DNA of 52,770 nucleotides from Purshia tridentata (taxonomy: Eukaryota > Streptophyta > Magnoliopsida > Rosales > Rosaceae), in assembly GCA_003254885.1 (NCBI GenBank), contig QANT01006899.1, positions 1 to 52,770 of the forward strand, in the 5' to 3' direction. Each line of letters begins with the position of its first letter. Within the stretch, counting starts at the first letter, position 1. Below are positions 32,101 through 42,428 of the stretch, piece by piece. The position numbers and the translations under genes are program-made. Below the pieces are notes generated by a model. It searched no databases. It saw only the letters and a list, made by a program, of their open reading frames with translations, and was not told the origin of the DNA.

Positions 32101-33363
32101 TCTATAATTTGAGCATTATAAAAAGGTATGCTTTGATAAAGCTGTTTGCTGACACTATTTCTGGTCTTCTGTGTTTTATGCAGAGATGACTCGCCTATTA
32201 CTGAAGTGGAGCCATATATCCCTTTTACCATTAATCCATCAGGAATGCAGCCTGTCCTCACTACTACATATCTCTTGTCATTTCCCAGCATTCTTGCAAG
32301 GTCAAAACTTATTATTTGGCGGCATTTTTGCATCTTTTAGATGAGAACCCACTGTCTCTATCTTTAAAATAGTCAAAGGCTTCTTATATGGTTGGTTTTA
32401 TTTTGCATTGAGTTGCTTATTCCTCAATTATTGCCCATCCAGAAAGTGTCCCTTAAGATTCTGACTGAACTTCTTTGTTTCTTTTTTAAGTTTACCATTA
32501 CAACTTTCTGATACTGTGGTTTATTGGCAGTCTTCTTGGTTCGCCTTTCTGGGAGCATGTTAAGGAGATATTGAACCCTGAAACTTCTGTTGGTGCAGGG
32601 CCGTGGGTGTACTACTCAATTTATGCATTTTTTGTCTTTTTATTCAATATATTTGACATTGTAAGTTTATTCTGACTTTTATATATAAATATATAATTAT
32701 TCTAGATTCACATTGCTTTCCCCTTTTTCTTATAGTGTTTAATCAGTAATGCCTGTCCAGGCCAACTTGCCCAAGGAAATTGCTGATTACTTAAATAAGA
32801 TGGGAGCCAGGATACCAAATATAAAACCTGGGAAGGCTACAATTGAATACCTCACAAAGATTCAGGCATCGACGCGTTTTTGGGGTATAATTCTTTCTTT
32901 ATTTTGTCTACCTTTCATTTTGACCTAATTCCTTTTCCAGTGGCCCTAATTGAATTTTTTGCTTGGTTTTTGCTGTCCTGTTGGGGGAATTCTGAAGGGG
33001 GTGTATTGTTAAGTATCTTGGCAACAACATCAAGCATACTTGATCATTATTTACGCAATATCAATGCGGGATTTGCAATAGGGTTGACATCAGTCCTAAT
33101 AATAGTAAGTACAATACCGAGTATTGAGTTCTGAAATGCTGAGTTCACCAGTCTTTTTAGAATCTCCACTACTATAGCATGCTTTTGTTTTTGTGTGTGT
33201 GAAATTTTGGATGGTAATTAACTCAATGTAGTTATAGAAATGTGCTGCCTATTGCTGACTGTTAATTGTCCAGGTGGGTTCTATTATTGAGCTTAGAAGA
33301 TCATATCAAGCATATAATGTAATGCCAAGTTTAAGTAAAGCCTTAAGCCGGTATGGTGTGTAA
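29159..33363 (+). CDS. SCY2: Plastid SecY2 translocase subunit
   Basis: Thirteen exons: 29159-29231, 29572-30096, 30228-30316, 30450-30529, 30659-30748, 31099-31190, 31457-31540, 31716-31857, 32184-32300, 32531-32660, 32761-32884, 32998-33104 and 33274-33363. They total 580 codons plus stop with consistent phases. The first about 120 residues lack acidic clusters at the start and are Ser/Arg/Asn-rich, fitting a plastid transit peptide plus a variable region. The SecY core begins near residue 150 with FFKSEIRRRLFVTAVLIVISRVGYFIPLPG. Other landmarks are FFQLGISPQIIASIIMQ, PPV-like periplasmic segments, and GKATIEYLTKIQASTRFWGG in the late helices, about ten membrane spans in all. SecY2 forms the channel of the second Sec system in the inner chloroplast envelope. 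Length matches Arabidopsis SCY2 closely. Confidence 0.93.
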
Positions 33364-33880
33364 CTTTCAAACAGGCTGTGCCTTCTAGTATCCAGGTGAT
33401 GCTCCAATTACTCAAAAACCCACAAAGAAATTCTGCATAGATGGCAACGCTAGCTTTTAACAAGAGTTTTGCTTTCTTTCTTTTTTGCAGTGGAATTCTC
33501 AGACTGATGAACCACCTCCTGCACCATCACAATCTGGTTTAAGGGGTCCGGAGGTTTACAGTGAAAAGTAATGCTATGTTCATGGGTGAATACGTAGCAA
33601 AGCCTCAGTGCTGGCATGGTTTCTGTATCTAACGGAAAATCTTTTGTTTTAATCGGTGTCGGAATGGGTTTAGTTAGGGCATTGCAGAGAAATGCTGCTT
33701 CAGTCATGTCTAAGCGTCGACGACAGGTTATCCATATTTCATATAGATGTTAGTTCATTGTAACGTAAAGTATATGTAAGAAATTCCAATGTCCTCTTCG
33801 GGTATTTATTGGATTTTTTGCCTTCGACTCCACCAATATTAAGATATTGTAAATATTTTTCCCACTGGTTTATTGCTAGT
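33364..33880 (+). other. SCY2 3' untranslated region with a probable intron
   Basis: After the stop a donor (TCCAG|GTGATG, intron from 33396) and a pyrimidine-rich acceptor (TTTTTTGCAG, ending 33490) define a 95-base intron in the trailer. Transcription probably ends near 33850, where AATATTAAGATATTGTAAAT-type AT-rich signals appear. An intron this close after the stop is usually compatible with normal mRNA stability. Confidence 0.5.
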
Positions 33881-36627
33881 AATAGTAATACTAATTCCCA
33901 AGAAAAACACATTGGTGTTTTTTGGTATTATATTTTGTGTGATACATGATTTTTGGCAAGAAAGTTTTGAGTTCAACATAAAGAGGAAAATTCCGTTTTT
34001 TTTAGGGGAAATATAACACGCAGGGAGGAAATACTAGGGATTTGGCCATTTTGACACCCTGTCGGTCTGTAGGTGGTTCGGTAACCGTACTAACCCCAGC
34101 CCTAAACTTAAATAAGGGGTAGGGATGATGTCTAATTATATATATGGCTCAAAGACTAAACAAATTTCTTTGAAAACGTAAAGGACACATTGCAATTAAT
34201 TAGCAGGATTAGAAGGGATATTAAAGCGAACTTGTCTTAATAAAACAAGGGAAAATGATAATTTTAGTACTTAAAAGTTTGGTGGTGGTTTCAACTTTTT
34301 CAATCAAGTTATTGTAGTTTACATTTTGCTACAATTAAGTTCAAAACAAAAAATTCATCCAAAATATTTTGCTACTATTAAGCCCCTCCTTTATGAACGC
34401 AGGGGTGTAACTATACAAATTTTATAACCGTTTTGCTTCTAAACTTGCAAATGCTACATTGTATGTGGTTTTCACATGAAAATTATGTATAAAATTTGAA
34501 CGAAATTTTAATTTTGAACTTATTTGTAACAAAGTCTAAATTATGAGGACTTGTAGTGAATTGAAGTTAGCCTAATTAGGCGGGCAAAATTTCTCCTTAC
34601 ATACCCAAGTTCGATTCTTCCTCTTTACCTACAATTAAAACAAAATTAAAAGGATTTGTGAAAATATTGAAACAACAAAAATAAAACTAAAACAATAGCC
34701 AAACTACAAGTATCATGTCTGGTGATTTAATAAACTGACATGTTATGCGCCACATTAATTGGTATTACCCAATTAAGTGGTTGAAGGTTGCATGCCTACA
34801 TCTATCCTTACCATCCTTCCCAGAGCATGCAAACATAAACATAATGAAAATTTGTAAGTGGAATTTTTATGTTTTGTACAACTGATAAGAGCTTGCAATT
34901 TCATTTTGCAACAATGCTGGTACAAACATAACGAAAATGATCATGCATAGAAATATTAATTCATATTTAAAGTCTTCCATAATATGAATCTCTATCTGTT
35001 GTGTCAATCGATCATCTAAACAAAATACATCCAAATAATAGGATTTATCCAAAGACTTTGCAGAAAAAAAAAAAAATGTCAGGAATCAGTATCTCCATTT
35101 CCACATTCCAGAATTAAAAAACTCCTTCAATCTTCATCAGTTTCCTCCATGACAACCTCCAAAGTCCTCTTACTAGGGCTCGTAAATTCATGTTTAAAGG
35201 TTCAAGACTCACAGACAACATCAACACCGAAAGTAACAAAAAATGCAACACTAACCGATTAAGATAAATTCAATTCAATCGAGCCAGAGGCTCCACAGTG
35301 ATTAAATCAAACATAACTAAATTATGAGGAAGGATAAGTGACAGTAGAAAATGCAAATGGGATAAAGACACTAGGTGGAGCATGCATTTCCAGAGAAATC
35401 GAACTCAGCCATATCAGAACCAACCGCACCACAAAGAGATTCATGCACAAAAAGCTCCATAATATTTTCCCTTGTTGAAGATTTAGGAATTATATAAATT
35501 CAGATGGCAATGGAGATTGTCTAATTCTCCCAAACTGGCTTATACCCTGCCTAAAAGGCTCACCACACTATCTTAAAATCCGCTGTTACGCTTGCCAAAA
35601 TCAAAAATTCCTGTGACTAACAAAATGTTTCACAAATTATTTATACAACTTCATGATGGTGTCAAAGATCCCCACAATCGAACAATACTCAAAGCATGTT
35701 TCATATTTACTGAGCATTTTAAAGGAATCTTCCTTCAAATAGAAGAGGCAATCTTAGGTCATCCATGCACTAAAAAGCAATGAGTAACAAGAAATTTTAG
35801 TTAGAATATACTGACCATTTCAAACCTCCATAAATTCTTTATGCAGAAGTTAAAAACCAGGTAATAAAAACCAGAGGCTAAGAAAAACCAAATACCTACA
35901 ACCCTTAGATGAACACTCAACTTCAAGTAATTGAAGCTTGATAATCCACTTGTCACAAGTATACATATCTTCCAAGCCCTAGGCCTATTAAAGAACCACT
36001 TCTGCAGCAGCCCCCTAAGTATTATAAATGCTCTGAAAATGCCAAATGCATCATTCCTCATGCACAATTCCAAATATTATCCCCCCTCCCCACCTCCCAA
36101 AAATAAGATGTTTGTTATGCCTATATAAATTAGTTTTTTTTGTCCTGACCTAGGTTTCCATTCCATATCGATTTCTACCATCATTTGCCTCCAAGAACTG
36201 ATAGATTACTAGAAGAGTAATTACCATTAATAAATCAGCAATGGTATTGATGAGTTTTTTTATTTTTTTAAAAGAGCAAGGTCGGTTTGGGCCCAAAAAA
36301 AGAAGGGTGACACTAGTGGTGGCTGGAGAAGGCCGGTTCTGAGGACTCTAGCGCCTGGGACAAACTCTTTAAATGGGATCCCCATATTTACAAAAAAAAA
36401 AAAAAAATTGGATATCCAGAAAAAATGCAAATGTGAGCACAAAGTTTTCTTCCATATATAATTTCAAAAATTTTCTCACAATAGGTCACACAAAATCATT
36501 ACAAATAACTCAAAAAGTGAAATTTGATCATATTACTTCATATTTTAGCAAAATCTATTTCACAAGGGAAAAAACACCATTCAAAGCTACAATACCAAAA
36601 AATAAATAAACTACTCTTCTTGCATTT
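33881..36627. other. Intergenic AT-rich region, no gene seen
   Basis: I found no coding exon, RNA gene or intact element. Bases around 36330-36375 (GGCCGGTTCTGAGGACTCTAGCGCCTGGG) resemble the end of a hAT-type element, and poly-A/T runs occur at about 35060 and 36395, as expected for decayed mobile DNA. Confidence 0.4.
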
Positions 36628-37836
36628 TTAGCAGCAAAATTAATATTTATGCTACCTAATCAAAATTTTCTATGAATAAATAGTTAATCAATTCAATCTT
36701 TCTTGTGATTTGTTTAATCAAAGGAAATATTTTATGAATTTCATCTTTGGAAAACTTACTGATGCAAAAACAACTATAAGAAATATACTCAATAATATTC
36801 TATAAGCAATCCATACATTTTATGTTAAAAGATAATTTTGTCATATAGGACCACCGAGTATACATAATTACAACCTTAGTATTTGGACTTGGATTGGGAG
36901 CCTCTATTTGAGGTTTACGTAAATATCTGTTTGTTTCCCTTAGTTCCTTGAGTTCCAGTTTATTTGCCTAAGGTGATAAAGAGTTAGAGTTAAACTGGAG
37001 CCCTCTCTGAAGGTAAAGGATTTTGGGCCCAAGGAAATCACCTCACTGAACTCCCAGAAGGGCTGGCCCTGCCCCCAAACCATAAAATAATGTCACTTAT
37101 AATGCATTAAACAAGATATCTCCTATTATATACATCAGAGATGACAACATATTACACTGAGCCATGCTATCTATGATGTATAGGAGCTTGTGTTTTGAGA
37201 TCATGTCACATATATTGTCCTATTTCTATGTTTTTCCCTTCTCTGTCACAATTGCATATTTTCTAAATTTAAAGTGAAATGAATCATCCTGAATCCAGCT
37301 TTTCCTATTGTGTGTATTGGAAGACAAAAAACAATCAAAGAAAATACTATTCAATAAAATATTAATTTTTCCTCAAAGATAAAGACAATGTAACCACTAG
37401 TCATCATCACTCTCATCACTATATGAAACAAGACCTGTCTTGGCAACAACACTGGACTTATCAGTATCACCATAAGGTGTCTTCATTACCTTTAAACTTT
37501 TTTCTGAATCAACATATGGGGTTGTTACTGTGTTCATTGGTTCTTTGATACCTTCCTGATCGATTTTAGCTTTCTTTGCTTGTGGCTTCACTTTAATAAT
37601 CATACCTAATGGACGAGGAGGTGGATTCTTCTTCCCAGCTGATTTCTGTTCCTGCAAGCAGATATAGATTTCATTCATAAATGTAAAACAACACTTCCAA
37701 CCATCATGAACGCCAGAAACTAGTGGAGGATGGCATCACACACACACACACACACTGAGATGCCAACCTGGACTACAGGAACAGAAGGTGTTTCATTAAG
37801 CTCATGTACAATGCTAGACTTTGCTGCCATCGCTGC
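36628..37836 (-). repeat. Source copy of the segment duplicated at 10645-11566
   Basis: Includes the 3' flank, the last exon, intron 6 and exon 6 of the NIP30-like gene. It carries about 215 bases (roughly 36865-37080, ending CAGAAGGGCTGGCCCTGCCC) that the other copy lacks, so an insertion here or a deletion there followed the duplication. Confidence 0.78.
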
Positions 37837-39445
37837 CTGATAACAAGGACAACTAGTATAAGAATTTTCTGTTTTGCATCTTGGACAACTAAATGTATGG
37901 CACTAATATAGTATCAGAGTAGTCATTCATACTTTATATTTCAACAAACGAAAGCATTACATCCCTGAAGCATGTACTTATATACATAAGCATGCATACA
38001 CAGACACAAGCATATAGAAAAATATCACAAATTCTAAACTTCTAGGTAATAATTGTTTAACCTATATGAAAGATAATCAGATATAAAATATCAATTCCTT
38101 TTCATGATCAAATACATCCCTAAACTGACTTCAAAGGTTAGAAGGCCAAGCATTAAAAAGACAAGTGTATGGTATCATTCATGCATATGCTGGCCAGATG
38201 GACTGTTAACAATAATCAATAAGATCTCGCATTCTCCTCTGCTTTCAAGGAAAATTTTCCATGCCAATCATTTTACAAACTTCAGTAGAGAGCATAACCA
38301 CATTTCCAGAAGCTTGAAACCGACAAACTCGAGCAAATTGTACAAGAAACAAATAAAGTAAAACCTCAAATATGTACAAGAAACAAATAAAGTGAAACAT
38401 CAAATATGACACCTTGAAAGAAGTAATCTAACAATTCCAAAATGATTGGAAAGACACCTGGAAACTCAGGAGCTGTTGGGCTTCTTCATCTGCAATTTGT
38501 TGTTCATATTCCCTCCTGGACTGAAAAGCAATGTTTTTAGTACAAAAATATCACATGTGACAATATGCTGTATCTCATCTGTGCACCCAACTTGACTGCC
38601 GTAACTGCTTCACCAGCAGTACTTACCAATGTCTTGAAATAAAAAAAATAAAAAAAAAGTACTAAAAGTATGACTCCTATGATCATATACTACTTAACAA
38701 CCTCTACAAAGTCAAATTAGCAGATCAAGATAAACATATACTTAATCAGTTGATATGCATCAAGTAATGTTTGAGATTAAGTGAAAGTGGCATTGAAAGC
38801 ATGAATGAGTAAGAAAACAGTGTCTTGACTCACAGTCTCCAACTTATCAAGAAACTCTGTCTCGTCATCATCCAAAGCTTTTGGCGGTCCTGCAAAGAGC
38901 AAATGAAGTGAGTGAGCACTGAGCAATAGCAAAATTCTTTACCCTTTTTGTCATAAAATAAAATGCAACGAAAACTAAGTAAAGGGTTGCCTCATGTTCA
39001 TATAGTTATTGAAATAATGAATTTGTATGAGCTTTGAGCACTCACTGTGCTTGAAACGTTCATTGAACTCTGCATCCTTCTTGTCTTTATTTTCTTTCAA
39101 AATCTGAATCGAATGCAAACAAGATTCAACATGGATCATGATAAGGGATGAATGGGGTTTCAATTATATTCAGAGAATGAAAAAGTAAAAGGAAGGGAAC
39201 CTCGTAAAGGGGTCTGTCCCTAAAGGCAGTGCCATCCTCAACTCGTTCACCCCTTGTTCTCTTGGCTTCATCCAACTGCAAAACATCACCCCAAATGCAC
39301 AAAATTCCAAGTATACACGTTACATTGTGATTATTCATGGATAGGATTTCTAGGGTTTTATGGTTTTTCAAAGAGATAATCGAAGTACCTGTTCCTCAGA
39401 AACGAAGTTCATAAGCCGGGTTGGGCGTGTGGATTCTTCGGCCAT
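37397..39445 (-). CDS. NIP30/PSME3IP1 (FAM192A)-like nuclear protein
   Basis: Seven exons on the minus strand: 39445-39389, 39275-39201, 39103-39046, 38889-38834, 38520-38458, 37836-37768 and 37651-37397, coding for 210 residues with correct phases. The N-terminal NIP30 domain is clear: LMNFVSEEQ, then LDEAKRTRGERVEDGT, RPLYE, and FNERFKHRPPKALDDDETEFLDKLE. A Lys/Pro-rich middle (KKNPPPRPLGMIIKVKPQAKKAK) looks like a nuclear localisation signal, and the protein ends in the acidic YSDESDDD. Human PSME3IP1 binds the PA28-gamma proteasome activator in the nucleus through a phosphorylated acidic tail; the plant role is not established. It looks intact, and its 3' part has a broken copy at 11127-11566. 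It is the divergent neighbour of the AspRS-like exon, with about 930 bases between starts. Confidence 0.9.
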
Positions 39446-40378
39446 TGTTGCGATTCCTAACCAGTGACAACTCCTTGGCCTTTTTGCTTTCAGATTTTTG
39501 GGTGTTTTGCTTCCACAGCAATAAACTTCTCGTACTGCTTTTTCTTTATATTTTTACCAGAAAGCCCCTTCTACTGCTACGAGTAGTCCCTCTGTGTGGC
39601 TTTTACTTTTTACCAAATCGACTAATAGCAAACAATAATACACTTATCATATTTTTATATTATAATTTTATACTATATTACGTGGTAATCTATATAACAT
39701 TAATATATTAAATATTAAAAAAATAAAAATAAAAATTAAAAAAAAAATACGTACAATAATAACACGTAAGATGATATAAAAAATATAATATAAAAATATA
39801 GTAAAAATAATATTATTAGATAATAAACCCATTTTCACCGTTTAAAAATTCAAAACGGAAAAAACCTGAAAAAGTAGGTTTGGTTAGGATAAAAATCGTA
39901 AATCAAGACCAATTATAAAAAAATAAAAAATGTAATACTAAAAAGGCCAAATCGACTATTAGTATTACCAAAAAATTTGAAATATTTACCGATAAAAGTC
40001 AAAAGTCATACATATATTTATATAATATTATTATATTAATAACATAAATACTAAACTACTAATATTGTAAACTAATTATAAGAAAATATAAATCTATAAT
40101 GTATCATTTAATATTATTAAAAATATGGATTAAGATATCAGATAATTATCAAAACATCCATTTTAGACTACCATGTTCCTATATAACCCACTTTTTTTTT
40201 TGAATTTTCAGCAAGTCCACTTGATTTTTATTAAACCCACACTTTAATCCTACCGGTCCACATTCTTATTTCTATATCTCTCTCCGTCTCTTTGTGTCTC
40301 ACTCACATACACTTTCTGTCTCTCACTCCCAGTCACTCTCATTGTCTCTGCCTAGCTGTCAAGGCTCGCAACCTCGCC
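39446..40378. promoter_or_regulatory. Divergent intergenic region, very AT-rich
   Basis: Lies between the NIP30-like gene and the AspRS-like exon. The middle (39640-40180) is almost pure A/T. The right end (40270-40360) is a CT-rich leader (CTATATCTCTCTCCGTCTC...) typical of a plant 5' UTR, supporting real transcription of the exon that follows. No further gene seen. Confidence 0.4.
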
Positions 40379-40495
40379 ATGGAGGAAAAGGACCCACTCA
40401 AAGCAAACTACGGCGACGTTCCGCTCAATGAGCTCGAATCCAAGGACGTCTTTGACATCAACCAATGGACGAAGGATGGCACAACAGGTTTTTGA
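40379..40495 (+). pseudogene. Orphan first exon, cytosolic aspartyl-tRNA synthetase-like
   Basis: The ATG opens a 38-residue frame whose core DPLKANYGDVPLNELESK resembles the N-terminal extension of plant cytosolic AspRS; the recognition is from memory of that N-terminal motif. A possible donor (ACAACAG|GTTTTT) ends the exon at 40487. I found no second exon (OB-fold or class II synthetase motifs) in the 6 kb before MULE-2, nor in the 460 bases after it. Either the gene continues beyond the window through a very long intron, or this is a stranded fragment. The CT-rich leader upstream looks genuine. Confidence 0.5.
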
Positions 40496-41141
40496 TTTTT
40501 TAATTTGAATGTTCAATTAAAATCCAAACCGCCCAAATTCTTGGTTTTTGACGATCTTTTTCTCCATACTTTGGATACCCATCTGTTGAAATATAGAAGT
40601 GGGTATCAAAATCCCTAATTTCTTTTGAGTTTGGGGAAATTAGAGTTTCTGAAGTGGGCATGAAATGGGTTTAAATTGAAGAGATGGTGATGGAGCGGGT
40701 GAAGAGAGATGGAGAGACAGAGAGAGTGGGTCACGATGGGTTGACGTGCTGAGTCGTGATGGCTTGCGATAAGTCGCGATGGCTCGCTCTGGGTGTCAAT
40801 GGTCACAGTGAGCTTCGATATAGAGAGAGAGATGTCATTCATATAGACTCTATAACACTAAAGCAACCAAGCAAGAAGCTGACCAAGCCGAAGCGCTTGC
40901 TGGGTTCCAAACAACTGCAATTGTGGAAATTTGTGATGGGTGGGGCTTAACCCCAAGTTTGGATTGTGGACATAGAGAGTTAATAGATAGAGCGGGTGAA
41001 GAGAGGATATGAACAACTAATGGATGGAATTTTGGATATGGCCAACTAGTACATAATCATGTGGGTGCTTCATATATGGCCTTGTTATTTTTGGTTGCAA
41101 ATGTGAAAGCATTGCAAGCAGTAATTAAAAAATTTATAAAA
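40496..41141 (+). other. Sequence after the orphan exon, no gene seen
   Basis: Moderate GC with repeats of the phrase TCGTGATGGCTTGCGATAAG / TCGCGATGGCTCGC at about 40750-40785. No exon with class II synthetase motifs was found. Confidence 0.4.
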
Positions 41142-41280
41142 ACTCACCATCCCATTTTAGTCCTATTATTGACAATCAATGTGAATGTAAACTCCCCATC
41201 CTGTTTTACTCCTATTATTGACCATCAATGTTAAACTAAACTTACCATCCCATTTCAGTCCTATTATTGACATTTTACAA
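41142..41280 (+). repeat. Tandem repeat, about 49-bp unit, three copies
   Basis: Units start at 41142 (ACTCACCATCCCATTTTAGT), 41190 (ACTCCCCATCCTGTTTTACT) and 41240 (ACTTACCATCCCATTTCAGT). Each continues CCTATTATTGAC. Confidence 0.85.
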
Positions 41281-41305
41281 AAATTCGAAAATTTAAGAGA
41301 TAATA

Positions 41306-41425
41306 CGATTGTTACTGTTTGACAGTAACAATAAAGCGATTTCTACTGTCTAACAGTAACAATAAGACGATTGCTATTATCCGACAGTAACAATAAAACG
41401 ATTGCTACTGTTCGATAGTAACAAT
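41306..41425 (+). repeat. 31-bp minisatellite of hairpin units, four copies
   Basis: Units start at 41306, 41337, 41368 and 41399 with exact 31-base spacing and the form CGATTG.TACTGT..GACAGTAACAATAAA. Each unit contains an inverted repeat; in the first, TTGTTACTGT and ACAGTAACAA pair perfectly across a three-base loop. A related lone motif, TAGTTACTATTCGTCTGTAGCAA, lies near 41559. Confidence 0.9.
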
Positions 41426-42094
41426 ACTCTAGATATAAGGAAAAAAAAAAGTGCTTCATTTTTTCGTTTTATGCTATTTTTGATGTGTTTTTTCACAAAA
41501 AAAATGTAAAATATATACAAGTTGCTTTATTTTTGAATTTTTTTACAAAGTGAGAATAGTTACTATTCGTCTGTAGCAATTATCTAGATGTAGGAAATAA
41601 AAAATTGCAGTTAAAAAAAAAAGTACTGTAGCGTTTGGGTTTTTAAAAAGTGGACTTCTAGGGAAATTGTCTTCCGCATATGGGCTTTTTAATCCCTGCT
41701 TTTGTCCAAATGGACTTATAAAAAAAAAACTCAAGATATAGAGTCATTCTCTAAAGTAAAGGTTATCAATTTTAGAAAAATAAGAATCTCGTTGTTAGAT
41801 AAGTAATGCACATATATATATATAGACATTCCAATGAGAGATCCCTCGTTTAGTGTTAAAGTAACTAATGTCAATACTGCAATATCAAAATAATAAAATG
41901 ATTAAATTCACAGAACTACTTTGATATTTTTTATTTAGTTCCTATCCATGTAGTTTTTGTAAATCCGTACAACTTTTGTTCTTACATTTTTTTCTTTTTT
42001 CTTTTTTTCGAACCATTCTTTGTTCTTTATTCATGATTTCAATTCATTCAATATTCAATTTACAATTACAGATGAAACGGAACTACTTCCATTG
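41426..42094. other. AT-rich spacer, no gene seen
   Basis: Contains poly-A/T runs and a short (AT)n tract near 41813-41823. Phrases near 41415-41445 are echoed near 41570-41600 (CTAGATATAAGG / CTAGATGTAGG), suggesting an eroded local duplication. Confidence 0.35.
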
Positions 42095-42428
42095 GTGTTA
42101 AATGAGGGATATCTTTGTGGGGTATACACGAGTTGTTTTGTGTTGATCCAAATCGTTTAATTTTCACATCTTCATTAATAGATCATCCTTATAAAAAAAA
42201 GCCAAATCAAAAATCATTTGCCTATTTAACTTTGATCAAATAAATGAATGGTTTTATCGAAAATATATGGTTAGTCCATTTATTTGCTCAAAGTTTGATA
42301 GAGAAATTATTTCTAATTAGGCTAATTTTTTACAAAGATGATCTATAATGGAGATGTAAAAAATAAACGGTTTGAATCAATACAAAACAACTTGTATGGG
42401 TCACACAAGAAGGTTCTTCATTTAACAT
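42095..42428. mobile_element. Foldback MITE, about 334 bp
   Basis: The left arm (from GTGTTAAATGAG) and the right arm (ending CTTCATTTAACAT) are long imperfect inverted repeats meeting near 42262. Paired landmarks are GAGTTGTTTTGTGTTGATCC with its inverse near 42380, and CACATCTTCATTAATAGATCATC with its inverse near 42340. A related half-copy lies at the window end (52500-52740). No coding capacity. Confidence 0.75.

Noticed and set aside
36331-37075. hAT-like element bounded by GGCCGGTTCTGAGG and GGGCTGGCCCTG
   Set aside because: The ends match poorly as inverted repeats, no 8-bp duplication was found, and the interior shares homology with 10645-10860, which lacks these ends.
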